Assembly (NCBI GenBank): GCA_021826255.1
Contig: JAKBAZ010000003.1
Location: forward strand, 1 to 34,288
Length of the DNA: 34,288 bases
From: Actinomycetes bacterium
GTDB taxonomy: Bacteria; Actinomycetota; Acidimicrobiia; Acidimicrobiales; RAAP-2
Reading direction: 5' to 3'
A model generated the notes under the pieces. The model had not been told where the DNA came from, searched no databases, and worked only from the letters and a program-made list of their open reading frames with translations. Positions 1-8,392 of the stretch are shown piece after piece. Positions within the stretch are counted from its first letter, which is position 1. Each line of letters begins with the position of its first letter. The position numbers were made by a program, and so were the translations under genes.

Positions 1-576
1 GGGGCCCGTCCCCCGGGCCATCTTCCCGCCAACGTGGTCACCACGTGGGGGATGACCGAGACCGGTTCGGGAGTCGTCTACGATCGCAAAACGTTGCCGA
101 GCGTTGAGCTCCTCATCGTCGACGGTGAACTCTGCGTCAGGTCGCCCACGCTGGCTCGTGGCTACCGTCACGCCCCCTTGCCCACTCACCTCGACCACGA
201 GGGCCAGGCCTGGTTCCGAACAGGGGACGGTGCAACTTTCGACAACGGAGAGCTTCGCGTTCTTGGTCGACTGGACTACGTGGTGAATACCGGGGGCGAA
301 AAAGTCTGGCCCGAAGCCTTGGAGGAGGCCTTCCTCAGGGTTCCTGGACTTAGAGACTGCGCGGTCGTCGGTGTTCCCGACGCTGAGTGGGGAGAACGCG
401 TCGAGGCGCTCGTCGTCGCCGAGGGCAACCTCGATGATCGTCTACGGGCCATCGCCGAAGACACCATCGGTCCGTGGGCCAAACCCAAGAGTCTGACGTA
501 TGTCCCGGAGATTCCCCGAACGGCGAACGGAAAGATCGACCGACCCCGCGCCCGCCAACTCCTGGCGGAGGGCTAG
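1..576 (+). CDS. AMP-dependent acyl-CoA synthetase/ligase (MenE-like), C-terminal part; 5' end truncated by window
   Basis: Frame 1 is open from base 1 to TAG at 574-576. Motifs GRLDYVVNTGGEKVWPEALEEAF and PRTANGKIDRPRARQLL are typical of the C-terminal subdomain of ANL-superfamily ligases. Confidence 0.85.
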   Translation, partial: GARPPGHLPANVVTTWGMTETGSGVVYDRKTLPSVELLIVDGELCVRSPTLARGYRHAPLPTHLDHEGQAWFRTGDGATFDNGELRVLGRLDYVVNTGGEKVWPEALEEAFLRVPGLRDCAVVGVPDAEWGERVEALVVAEGNLDDRLRAIAEDTIGPWAKPKSLTYVPEIPRTANGKIDRPRARQLLAEG

Positions 577-582
577 AGAAAC

Positions 583-1812
583 CTACTTCGCCAACTGTTG
601 TGAGCGCCGACCCACCACGTCCACCAACACGGCGGCGATGAGGACGACACCGGTCACGATGTACTGAGCGGGACCAGACAACTGAATCAGGGTCAGTCCG
701 TTCTTGATGACCGCGAGAATCACGCCACCGAGCACCGCTCCCACCATGCGACCGCGACCACCGAAGAGGCTCACCCCACCGATGACTGCTCCGGCAACGG
801 CGTAGAGAACGATGGTCGAGTCCGTCGACGATGACGCGATTCCGCCCAACTGAGAGATCAGCATGAGACCGGCAATCGCGGCGGTAAATCCCCCGAGCAT
901 GAAGGCGTAGATCCGGTACCGGTCGACCGGAATACCGGCTCGACGCGCCGCTTCGGCGTTGCCACCAATCGCGTACATGTACCGCCCGAACTTTGTTCGT
1001 CCGAGGATGAAAGAGTAGAGGCCGACCAGGGCGAAAACGATCGGCACGGCGAAGGGAACACCCGTCACGGCGATGAAGGACCCGCGGTTCACCGAGAAGA
1101 TGTAGCCGAGGAAGAGTCCGACCGCGGCGATCACTACCACCCGCAAGACGAGCTTCCACAGTGCGGGTGCGGTGAGTCCCGCGGCCTTGCGCTTGGCGCG
1201 GCGTACGAAAGCGAGAGCACTCAACCCCACCACCACCGCAATCACGAAGATCCACGACCACGTGGGTGTCAGATCGCCCGCGATGAGGTTGCGCAAGACG
1301 GCGTTTTGAACCGGCACTCCACCACCCTGGAAGACCTTGTCCAACTCGTAGATGACGAGGCCCTGGACGATGAGTTGCATTCCCAACGTCACGATGAATG
1401 AGGCCACCTTGAACTTCACCGTGAGAAAGCCCGACACCGCGGCCACAATGACTGCAGCCACGATACCGAGAAGGAACGCCACGGGCCAGGGCCACCCGTA
1501 CTGCACGTTGGTGTAGATACCGGCGAGCATCCCCGCGCCCGTCGAGGCCCATCCGAGAGACAGGTCAATCTCACCGAGGAGCAAGAGCCACGTTTCGGCC
1601 ATAGCCAAGAGAACGTAGACCGCCGCTTGAGTGAAGAGGTTGGCGATGTTGGCGGCTTGAAGAAAGACCGAACTACGAATCTCGAAGTAGACGACGAGAA
1701 GAACCAGTGCAACGAGCACCGGAATAAGACCGGAGTCTTGGCGAAGGAGTTTGCGTAACGCGTCCAACCACGACGTTGTGGAGGGGGTGTCGGAAATGGT
1801 GTCAGTGGTCAT
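583..1812 (-). CDS. Sugar ABC transporter permease (XylH/RbsC-like, BPD_transp_2)
   Basis: 409 aa, many TM segments. Motifs GEIDLSLGWASTGAGMLAG and GGVSLFGGRGRMVGAVLGGVIL typical of ribose/xylose-type permeases. Next to ATPase and binding-protein genes. Confidence 0.9.
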   Translation of the reverse strand: MTTDTISDTPSTTSWLDALRKLLRQDSGLIPVLVALVLLVVYFEIRSSVFLQAANIANLFTQAAVYVLLAMAETWLLLLGEIDLSLGWASTGAGMLAGIYTNVQYGWPWPVAFLLGIVAAVIVAAVSGFLTVKFKVASFIVTLGMQLIVQGLVIYELDKVFQGGGVPVQNAVLRNLIAGDLTPTWSWIFVIAVVVGLSALAFVRRAKRKAAGLTAPALWKLVLRVVVIAAVGLFLGYIFSVNRGSFIAVTGVPFAVPIVFALVGLYSFILGRTKFGRYMYAIGGNAEAARRAGIPVDRYRIYAFMLGGFTAAIAGLMLISQLGGIASSSTDSTIVLYAVAGAVIGGVSLFGGRGRMVGAVLGGVILAVIKNGLTLIQLSGPAQYIVTGVVLIAAVLVDVVGRRSQQLAK

Positions 1813-1829
1813 CGTGAGCCCTTAGAGAG

Positions 1830-2672
1830 TTACGCGAAGGAGTGGAGGGGGTGGGGTTCGACTCGCTCTGAGGCGCCCGTGGTGATCAGTTCCACGGTGC
1901 TTGAGGGGTCGTACTTCGAAATTGGACCGTTGGAAACCAGGTTTCCGAGGTACATCACGGCGATGCGATCGGCAACCGCAAACACGTCGTTCAAGTTGTG
2001 AGAAATCACCAGAACAGAGATGCCCCGACTGGACAACGTCTTAATCAGGTTCAAGACGTTGGCCGTCTGAGTTACTCCGAGCGCCGCGGTCGGCTCGTCC
2101 ATGATGACCAGTCTGGCGTCGCGCATCACCGCGCGGGCGACAGCAATGGCCTGACGTTGACCCCCCGAGAGGGATCCCACCAACTGACGAACCGACTTCA
2201 CGGTCGACACTTGGAGGTCCTTCAGGGTTTGAACCGTCTTCAACTCCATCGAAATTTCGTCGAGCGCCCCAGCGGACGTGTCCTCGAATCCGAGAAACAT
2301 GTTGCCGACGATGTCGATGTTGTCGCACAGCGCTAAGTCCTGGTACACGGTGGCAATCCCGAGTGCGGCGGCATCGCGAGGGGTGTGGGGGTGGACTTCT
2401 TGTCCGTTCCACATCATCGTGCCTGACGACGGCGCGTAGATACCGGCGATGGCCTTAATCAGGGTCGACTTTCCGGCACCGTTGTCACCCACCAGGGCAG
2501 TGACTTGCCCGGCGGGGATGTCGAGATCAACGCGCTGGAGGGCCTGCACGGGCCCAAAGTTCTTACTAATGCCTCGAAGCGCGAGCAGAGGAACCGAGGG
2601 TTGCCCTCCGCCAGAGTTATCCATCGGGGGCCGCGCCGTAGTGTCCGGCGTGCTCGAGTTGGTCTCTGACAT
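1830..2672 (-). CDS. Sugar ABC transporter ATP-binding protein, single NBD
   Basis: 280 aa. Walker A GDNGAGKST, signature LSGGQRQ, Walker B LVIMDEPTAALG. Only one nucleotide-binding domain. Confidence 0.92.
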   Translation of the reverse strand: MSETNSSTPDTTARPPMDNSGGGQPSVPLLALRGISKNFGPVQALQRVDLDIPAGQVTALVGDNGAGKSTLIKAIAGIYAPSSGTMMWNGQEVHPHTPRDAAALGIATVYQDLALCDNIDIVGNMFLGFEDTSAGALDEISMELKTVQTLKDLQVSTVKSVRQLVGSLSGGQRQAIAVARAVMRDARLVIMDEPTAALGVTQTANVLNLIKTLSSRGISVLVISHNLNDVFAVADRIAVMYLGNLVSNGPISKYDPSSTVELITTGASERVEPHPLHSFA

Positions 2673-2737
2673 GGGGGGTCTCCTCGGTTCCTCTTACTCG
2701 CTACTTCAGTACTGCGTTAAGGCGTGAAACTACTCGA

Positions 2738-3967
2738 CTACTTGATGCCGTAGGTCTTGCAGTCCTGGGCGTAGGTCGGAGCCTTGAAGCCCTTCACCGC
2801 CGGGCGGAAGCTCGTGCAGAGCGCCACCGGGCTGATGACGCCGTTCGCCACCACCGTCTTCTCGACGTTCGCCGCAGTCACCCAGGTCGGGGTCAGCAAG
2901 ACGGACGCGACCGAGCGGTGCGCAACCTTGTCAGCCGTGTGGCCGTTGACGAGACCCGCGGGAGGAGCCATGCCGGCGCGGAGGTAGAGCGCCAGAGCCG
3001 CAGCGGCCTGAGCTTCCTGCCAGATCGGCTTGTAGACGGTGCCGCACTGGTAGCCAGAGATGATGTTCTGGAAACCGGTGAGGGTCGCGTCTTGACCCGT
3101 GAACGGAATGGACTTCGGCTTCAGGCCCTGGCCCTGGAGGAACGAGATGATCGGCGCAGCGTTCTCGTCGTTCGGAGTAACGACCGCGTTGATCTTGCTG
3201 TTCTTCGAGAAGGCACCCTGGAAGTCAGTCAGCGCCTGCGACGGGGTCCACGTACCGGTTCCGGTCTCGTTGATCGTCTTGGCGTTGCCCATACCACCCA
3301 CGGCAGCCATGTAGCCAGCCTTGTTCAGCACGCCGTCGTAGCCCTGAGCGAACAGCACCGCGTTGTTGTCGGTGGTGGTCGAACCGTTCATGACGTAGAG
3401 CAGCGGGTTCTTGACGTGCCAGGCGCTGATGCAGGACAGCACGCCCTGACCGATCAACTGACCGACAGTCACGTTGTTGAAGCTGACGTAGTACTTCGCC
3501 GAACCACCGACGGTGAGACGGTCGTAGTCGATGACCTGAACACCGGCCTTCTTGGCGAGCGTCTCAATGGTCTTACCCGTGGTCGAGTCCAGCGGGTCCA
3601 TGATGAGGACCTTGTCCTTCGCCGCGATGTCGGCCTGAGCAATGGCGATCTCGTTCGAGGCCACGCCCTGGGCGTTCTGGACGTTGATCTGCGAGGTCGA
3701 CAGACCGGCGTCGGTCAGCGCCTGCGTGATGTTCGGAGCGTCGAACTCGACGTAGCGGTTGGACGACACTTCGTCGGGGAGGATCACTCCGATTCCCGAC
3801 TTCGACATCCCCGCAATCTTCTGAAGGCCAAACATCGCCGAATACGTCGGCGTGAAGGACTTCGCCGTCACTCCACCACTAGCCCCACTCACTCCCGGGA
3901 TCAAGGCGGCAGCACCGCTGCCCACCAAGGTCGCCGAGGCGAGGAGCTTCACAATCTTGGAATTCAT
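2738..3967 (-). CDS. Sugar ABC transporter substrate-binding protein (XylF-like, periplasmic binding protein type 1)
   Basis: 409 aa, N-terminal signal peptide (MNSKIVKLLASATLVGSGAAALIPG). Type-1 PBP features (VLIMDPLDSTTGKTI, AQGYDGVL, VVTPNDENAAPII). Confidence 0.88.
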   Translation of the reverse strand: MNSKIVKLLASATLVGSGAAALIPGVSGASGGVTAKSFTPTYSAMFGLQKIAGMSKSGIGVILPDEVSSNRYVEFDAPNITQALTDAGLSTSQINVQNAQGVASNEIAIAQADIAAKDKVLIMDPLDSTTGKTIETLAKKAGVQVIDYDRLTVGGSAKYYVSFNNVTVGQLIGQGVLSCISAWHVKNPLLYVMNGSTTTDNNAVLFAQGYDGVLNKAGYMAAVGGMGNAKTINETGTGTWTPSQALTDFQGAFSKNSKINAVVTPNDENAAPIISFLQGQGLKPKSIPFTGQDATLTGFQNIISGYQCGTVYKPIWQEAQAAAALALYLRAGMAPPAGLVNGHTADKVAHRSVASVLLTPTWVTAANVEKTVVANGVISPVALCTSFRPAVKGFKAPTYAQDCKTYGIK

Positions 3968-4024
3968 CTCCCCAACTCATTTCTGACGCCCGAAGACGTC
4001 GTTTGTAATTGCATCGGTTTACCG

Positions 4025-4040
4025 CCTCACTCGCGTGAGG
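4025..4040 (-). promoter_or_regulatory. Leader hairpin upstream of xylF-like gene, CCTCAC-GCGA-GTGAGG
   Basis: Perfect 6-bp stem; on the mRNA (minus) strand the loop is the GNRA tetraloop GCGA. Lies 58-73 nt upstream of the ATG at 3967. Confidence 0.45.
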
Positions 4041-4135
4041 GGGCAGGTGTGAAAGTAGCAGAACTTTGAACACTGTGAACGCCACATGAACGAAAGATAG
4101 GAAGACGTCATCGAGCGTTGAAGACTCTCGCGAAA

Positions 4136-4149
4136 TGCAAGCGCTTGCA
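4136..4149. promoter_or_regulatory. LacI-family operator-like perfect palindrome TGCAAGCGCTTGCA
   Basis: 14-bp perfect palindrome with central CG, matching the general LacI-family operator form; in the intergenic region upstream of the xylF-like gene. Confidence 0.7.
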
Positions 4150-4248
4150 GTGCTTTCGGCGACCGACAATCGCGAGTTTCACGTGCCCCGATTGTCACGC
4201 AGAGTGGCTATCGGGTGAGGCGGAATCCCGGGTGAAGTTGTGGTGCCG

Positions 4249-5001
4249 TTACTGGTTCAAGCCGGTGATGGTGCCGAGCAAACTCTCGACGGTGAACTCC
4301 GACGTCGGGGCGTCGCGGACGATACGACCAAGACGCAACACGATGATTCGGTCCGTCACTTCGAGGACGTGGGGCAGTGTGTGCGAGATGAATAAGACGC
4401 ACAGTCCTCGATCGCGCGCCGCCTTCATCACCTTCAGCACCTCGATGGATTGACGCGCCCCGAGGTGGTTCGTGGGCTCGTCGAGGATGATGACGTGCTT
4501 GGCCCACATCGCGGCCCGACCAATGGCCACCGCTTGACGTTGACCACCGGACAGTTCGGACACCGTACGCTTGGCGGCCCCGATGGAGATACCCACTTTT
4601 TCGAGTTCCTCCATAGCCTGAGTCTCCATGGAACGCTGGTCTAAAAACCCCAAGCGACCGAGAACGTTGCGGCGTCGCAGTTCGCGTCCTAGGAAGATGT
4701 TGGATCCAATCGTGAGGTCGGGCGCGAGTCCGGAGTCTTGGTAGAGCGTCTCGATTCCCGCCTCGATGGCGTCGTGGGGGGACTTCCAGTGTCGAGGCGT
4801 CCCGTCGACGAGAATCTCCCCTTCGTCGGGAGTGTAAACACCCGAGATGGTCTTAATCATTGACGACTTACCGGCACCGTTGTCACCCACGAGTCCGATG
4901 ATCTGACCGGCGAAGGCCTGGAAACTCACGTCGGTCAGCGCCCTCACGGAACCGTAGGACTTCGACACGTGGCGAAGTTCGAGAATGGGGGTGTCGGTCA
5001 T
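4249..5001 (-). CDS. Sugar ABC transporter ATP-binding protein, single NBD (FrcA-like)
   Basis: 250 aa. Walker A GDNGAGKSS, LSGGQRQ, HVIILDEPTNHLG. Overlaps the permease start by 4 nt. Confidence 0.92.
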   Translation of the reverse strand: MTDTPILELRHVSKSYGSVRALTDVSFQAFAGQIIGLVGDNGAGKSSMIKTISGVYTPDEGEILVDGTPRHWKSPHDAIEAGIETLYQDSGLAPDLTIGSNIFLGRELRRRNVLGRLGFLDQRSMETQAMEELEKVGISIGAAKRTVSELSGGQRQAVAIGRAAMWAKHVIILDEPTNHLGARQSIEVLKVMKAARDRGLCVLFISHTLPHVLEVTDRIIVLRLGRIVRDAPTSEFTVESLLGTITGLNQ

Positions 5002-6038
5002 GAGCGCCTCCTCAAGCGAAGTCGTCCACTCTGAATGATGCTCGCGACGGCCACGACGCTCGCCACGACCACGGGCACCCAGTTTGCGGAGACGTTGACG
5101 AAGATGGCGCCATCTTGGACGACGATCAAGATGGCCGCACCGAGAACGGTGCCGAGAAAGGTTCCCGAACCTCCGAAGAGGCTGGTGCCACCAATCACCA
5201 CGGCCGCGATGGCGATGAGAGTGGTGGTCTGGCCAGTGGTCGGAGCTCCAGAACCCAGGCGAATGTCGAAGAACATTCCGGTCAGACCGGCGAGGGCCCC
5301 GGAGAGCACGTAGAACGAACCGACGTACTTCTTCACTCCAATACCCGCGGCGCGTGCCGCGAAGTTGTTAGATCCGATCGCGAAGGTGTAGCGACCGTAG
5401 CGGGCCTTGCGTAGTACGAGGCCCAACACCACCGTGATACCAATCACGATGAGCGAGAGCCAGCTGAGAAAGGGTAGGCCGGGAATCGTCGCCGCCGACC
5501 AGGTCTGTGCCCCCGGGTTTAATCCGTAGGGTTGTCCCCCGGTCCAGACCAGGGCGAGACCCTGTCCGCCGTACCACATGGCGAGGGTCGCGACGAAGGG
5601 GACCACATTGAATCCGACGATAAGGGTGGCGTTGATGGCCCCGGCGACCATGCCCACCAGAAGCGCTACCCCCGTACCAAGGAGCAGGACGACCGCCTCG
5701 TTCGTGTGCGAGTTAATCAGCGGTTGCATGGCTCTCGCGGCGAGCACTCCCGCCACGGCCATAACGCTCCCCACCGAGAGGTCGATTCCCCCGGAGATGA
5801 TGACGAAGGTTTCGGCCACCGCGACGAGGACCAGGCCGGAGAAGTCCGCGAGAAGAAACGACATCTCCGAGGACGTGAAGAACCTCGAGTTGTGGTTGCC
5901 AAGGAACAGCATCAATGCGATGAGGATGAAGACCAGCACCGTCAATTGATTGGTGAGAAGTGCGCGCCACCGGGGTACCTCCGTCACCGGAGTGACGAGG
6001 TTCGGGGGTGATGCGGACAAATCTTCAGACGAGGACAC
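4998..6038 (-). CDS. Sugar ABC transporter permease (RbsC-like)
   Basis: 346 aa. SGGIDLSVGSVMAVAGVLAA and GGTSLFGGSGTFLGTVLGAAIL typical of RbsC-family permeases. Confidence 0.92.
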   Translation of the reverse strand: MSSSEDLSASPPNLVTPVTEVPRWRALLTNQLTVLVFILIALMLFLGNHNSRFFTSSEMSFLLADFSGLVLVAVAETFVIISGGIDLSVGSVMAVAGVLAARAMQPLINSHTNEAVVLLLGTGVALLVGMVAGAINATLIVGFNVVPFVATLAMWYGGQGLALVWTGGQPYGLNPGAQTWSAATIPGLPFLSWLSLIVIGITVVLGLVLRKARYGRYTFAIGSNNFAARAAGIGVKKYVGSFYVLSGALAGLTGMFFDIRLGSGAPTTGQTTTLIAIAAVVIGGTSLFGGSGTFLGTVLGAAILIVVQDGAIFVNVSANWVPVVVASVVAVASIIQSGRLRLRRRS

Positions 6039-6091
6039 GAAATACCCCTACCGTTTCATTCGGCTCACGAGCCCAGTGGGCGCAATGTGGA

Positions 6092-6131
6092 GACGGCCCC
6101 CGAGCGTACCGAAGTACACCCGGGGGCCGTC
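6092..6131 (-). promoter_or_regulatory. Intercistronic hairpin between binding-protein and permease genes
   Basis: GACGGCCCCCG (6092-6102) pairs perfectly with CGGGGGCCGTC (6121-6131). The 18-nt loop contains GTAC-CGAA-GTAC, which can nest. No T-tract. Confidence 0.65.
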
Positions 6132-6152
6132 GGACTACTTAAGTGACAGGTC

Positions 6153-7178
6153 CTAGCTCGCCACGTAGACGTAGGTCGAGCACAGCTTGGCGCAGTTCTG
6201 CGGCGTCAGCAAGATGTTCGGCAACGTCTGGAGGTGAGGAATGCCCCTGGCGTTCTTGTGAACGAGACGGTCGTAGGCGTACTGAATGATCAGCTTGCCT
6301 TCGAGGGTCGGCTGCTGGGCCACGATGGCCGCCAGCTTCCCGGCCTGCATGTTGGCGATGTTGGTCGCGTACGAGTCGTAACCCACCACCTTGATGTTGG
6401 CCCCAGCCGAACCAGCCGCGGCGATCGCCGACGCGGCCCCTTCGGCGTCGGTACCGTCAATGGCGAAGATACCCGCGAGGCTGTGCGCCGCGATGTCCTG
6501 CGAGAAGCCCGACTGGGCCACCGAAGGCTGCGACTGCGACACGACCGGGTTCAGCGCCGTGATGTTGGGGTACTTCTTCTTCAGTTCCTGGTTGAAGCCG
6601 AGGAGTCGAGCGGCGTCCGTCGAGGTCGTCACCGAACTCACACCCACCGCAACGACGCACTTCTTCGCCTTCGTGCAGGCCGTCTTGTACTTCAGGGCCG
6701 CGGCCAACGCGTCGGCAGCCGCTTGGCCACCCTGCACGTTGTTACCCGTCACCCACGCGGTGATGTTGCTCTGAACACTCGAACCCGAGTCCACGTTGAA
6801 GACCGGAATCCCCTGCTTCACCGCTTGAGCCATCACGGAGTTCAGAGCCTTCGTGTCGGTCGGCGCCACCACGAGGGCGTTTGGCTTCTCCGCGAGGACC
6901 TGCTGAATGATGGGCAGCTGAGTCGCCGGCGAGTAGTCGACGGGGTCACCCGACCAGATCAGGTTGATTCCGAGGGCCTTGGCTTCCTTCGACGCACCCA
7001 CGTACATCGACTGGAAGAACGGGTCCGCTTCGGCACCCACGACAAATCCGACGGTGAACTTCTTGCCGGCCGCGCCCGCCGGGTTCGCCCCGGTTCCGAC
7101 GAAGGCCAGCGCCGACGCCGCGAGCGTCGACACCACTGCGGCGCCCGAGAACAGGCGCACTGTACGTGACTTCTTCAC
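6153..7178 (-). CDS. Sugar ABC transporter substrate-binding protein (RbsB-like)
   Basis: 341 aa, signal peptide, ribose/autoinducer-2-type PBP pattern (VVAPTDTKALNSVMAQAVKQGIPVFNVDSG, GIFAIDGTDAEGAASAI). GTG start. Confidence 0.9.
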   Translation of the reverse strand: MKKSRTVRLFSGAAVVSTLAASALAFVGTGANPAGAAGKKFTVGFVVGAEADPFFQSMYVGASKEAKALGINLIWSGDPVDYSPATQLPIIQQVLAEKPNALVVAPTDTKALNSVMAQAVKQGIPVFNVDSGSSVQSNITAWVTGNNVQGGQAAADALAAALKYKTACTKAKKCVVAVGVSSVTTSTDAARLLGFNQELKKKYPNITALNPVVSQSQPSVAQSGFSQDIAAHSLAGIFAIDGTDAEGAASAIAAAGSAGANIKVVGYDSYATNIANMQAGKLAAIVAQQPTLEGKLIIQYAYDRLVHKNARGIPHLQTLPNILLTPQNCAKLCSTYVYVAS

Positions 7179-7230
7179 AGTTACTTCCCCCTATGTCCGA
7201 ACACCGAGACCTTCTCAGTGCCCCCTTCTG

Positions 7231-7242
7231 GACAACGTTGTC
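7231..7242. promoter_or_regulatory. LacI-family operator GACAACGTTGTC
   Basis: 12-bp perfect palindrome just downstream of the predicted -10 of the rbsB-like gene. Nearly identical to the element at 8394-8405. Confidence 0.75.
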
Positions 7243-7246
7243 TCAG

Positions 7247-7275
7247 ACTTTACCGAGCCACTTCCCCGCTGTCAA
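7247..7275 (-). promoter_or_regulatory. Sigma-70 promoter for the rbsB-like operon: TTGACA-N17-TAAAGT
   Basis: Minus strand reads TTGACA (7275-7270), 17-nt spacer, TAAAGT (7252-7247). Confidence 0.75.
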
Positions 7276-7285
7276 ACATCTTCGG

Positions 7286-8338
7286 CTAGACGACCGACGG
7301 CGCAGGAATCTCACCGGATCCGCGGATCACCAACTCGCTCGGGACGACGACTTCGCGAACCGGAGAGGTGTCACCGTCGAGGCGGCAGAACAGCAAGGTG
7401 GCCGCTTCTCTAGCAATTCTTTCGGGATTCTGAGCGACGACCGTGACTGCCGGTTCGAGGAGATCGGCCATAATGAGGTCGTCGAAACCCACGACGGCGA
7501 CTCGCTGTTGCAAGTGTCGAGAACGAATTGCCCGAAGCGCTCCCATAAGTACGAGGTTTTGTCCGGCGAATAAGGCGGTGGGCGGATTGGCGGAATCGAG
7601 TAGCCGACCGACCACGTGTTCGGCCGCCGGAGCCGTTCGCAAATCGAGGTGCACCAGGGTGGGATCAACGCTCAGTCCCGCTTCACTCATCGCGTCGCGA
7701 AATCCGGCGAATCTCTCCTGAGAGGTGTAGATCGTAGTGAGATCACCCAGAAAGGCGATTCGACGGTGCCCGTATCGAAGAAGGTGCCGAGTCGCTCTCG
7801 TCACGCCGTCGCGCGAATCACTCAGCACGCAGTCTGCTTCGAGATTGACTGGTGGGCGGTCGACGAAGACAAAGGGGGTTCCGGCACGCTGCTCGCGAGC
7901 GAGGTAGCTGTGGTCTCGTGACGCGGGAGCCATGATGAAGCCGTCGACACGATGGCGTGACATCGCGGCCGTCAGAGTCAGTTCTCGCTCGGGGTCCTCC
8001 TCGAAACTTCCACCGACCACCACGACACTTCGCCTGATAGCCACTTCTTCCACCGAACGATAGATCGTGGCTGAAAAGGGATTGGAGAGATCCTCGAGCA
8101 AGACCGCAATAGTGGACGACCGTCCGTCCAGTCTCCGTAGGGCGCTGGCTGAGATATTGGGTTGGTAGTGCAGTTGGGCCGCCGCCAGTCGAACTCGGCT
8201 GGCCAACTCCTCGTTCACGGTGGACTCGTTATTGACAACGCGCGATACGGTCTTCAAGCTGACCCCGGCCAACGCGGCCACGTCTTTCATCGTGGCCCGA
8301 GGGCCCGACGCGCGACCCGCATTCAACTCTTTTGCCAC
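7286..8338 (-). CDS. LacI/GalR-family transcriptional regulator
   Basis: 350 aa. N-terminal HTH ATMKDVAALAGVSLKTVSRVVNNESTVNEELASRV; type-1 PBP sensor domain. Confidence 0.96.
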   Translation of the reverse strand: MAKELNAGRASGPRATMKDVAALAGVSLKTVSRVVNNESTVNEELASRVRLAAAQLHYQPNISASALRRLDGRSSTIAVLLEDLSNPFSATIYRSVEEVAIRRSVVVVGGSFEEDPERELTLTAAMSRHRVDGFIMAPASRDHSYLAREQRAGTPFVFVDRPPVNLEADCVLSDSRDGVTRATRHLLRYGHRRIAFLGDLTTIYTSQERFAGFRDAMSEAGLSVDPTLVHLDLRTAPAAEHVVGRLLDSANPPTALFAGQNLVLMGALRAIRSRHLQQRVAVVGFDDLIMADLLEPAVTVVAQNPERIAREAATLLFCRLDGDTSPVREVVVPSELVIRGSGEIPAPSVV

Positions 8339-8359
8339 CTACTACTCCCCCAGCCTGGT

Positions 8360-8373
8360 GGTCGACGTCGACC
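8360..8373. promoter_or_regulatory. Perfect palindrome GGTCGACGTCGACC in lacI-pfkB intergenic region
   Basis: 14-bp perfect palindrome 22 bp upstream of the LacI-family ATG; possible autoregulatory site. Confidence 0.45.
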
Positions 8374-8392
8374 GGCAATCGGATGTTAGGTG

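Noticed and set aside
350-1552. 400-aa minus-strand ORF
   Set aside because: Out-of-frame Arg/Gly/Ser-rich shadow of the permease gene and the MenE-like gene; typical high-GC spurious ORF.
2918-4069. 383-aa plus-strand ORF
   Set aside because: Antisense to the xylF-like gene; composition R/V/D/L-rich with no domain.
6234-7169. 311-aa plus-strand ORF
   Set aside because: Antisense to the rbsB-like gene; Arg/His-rich shadow frame.
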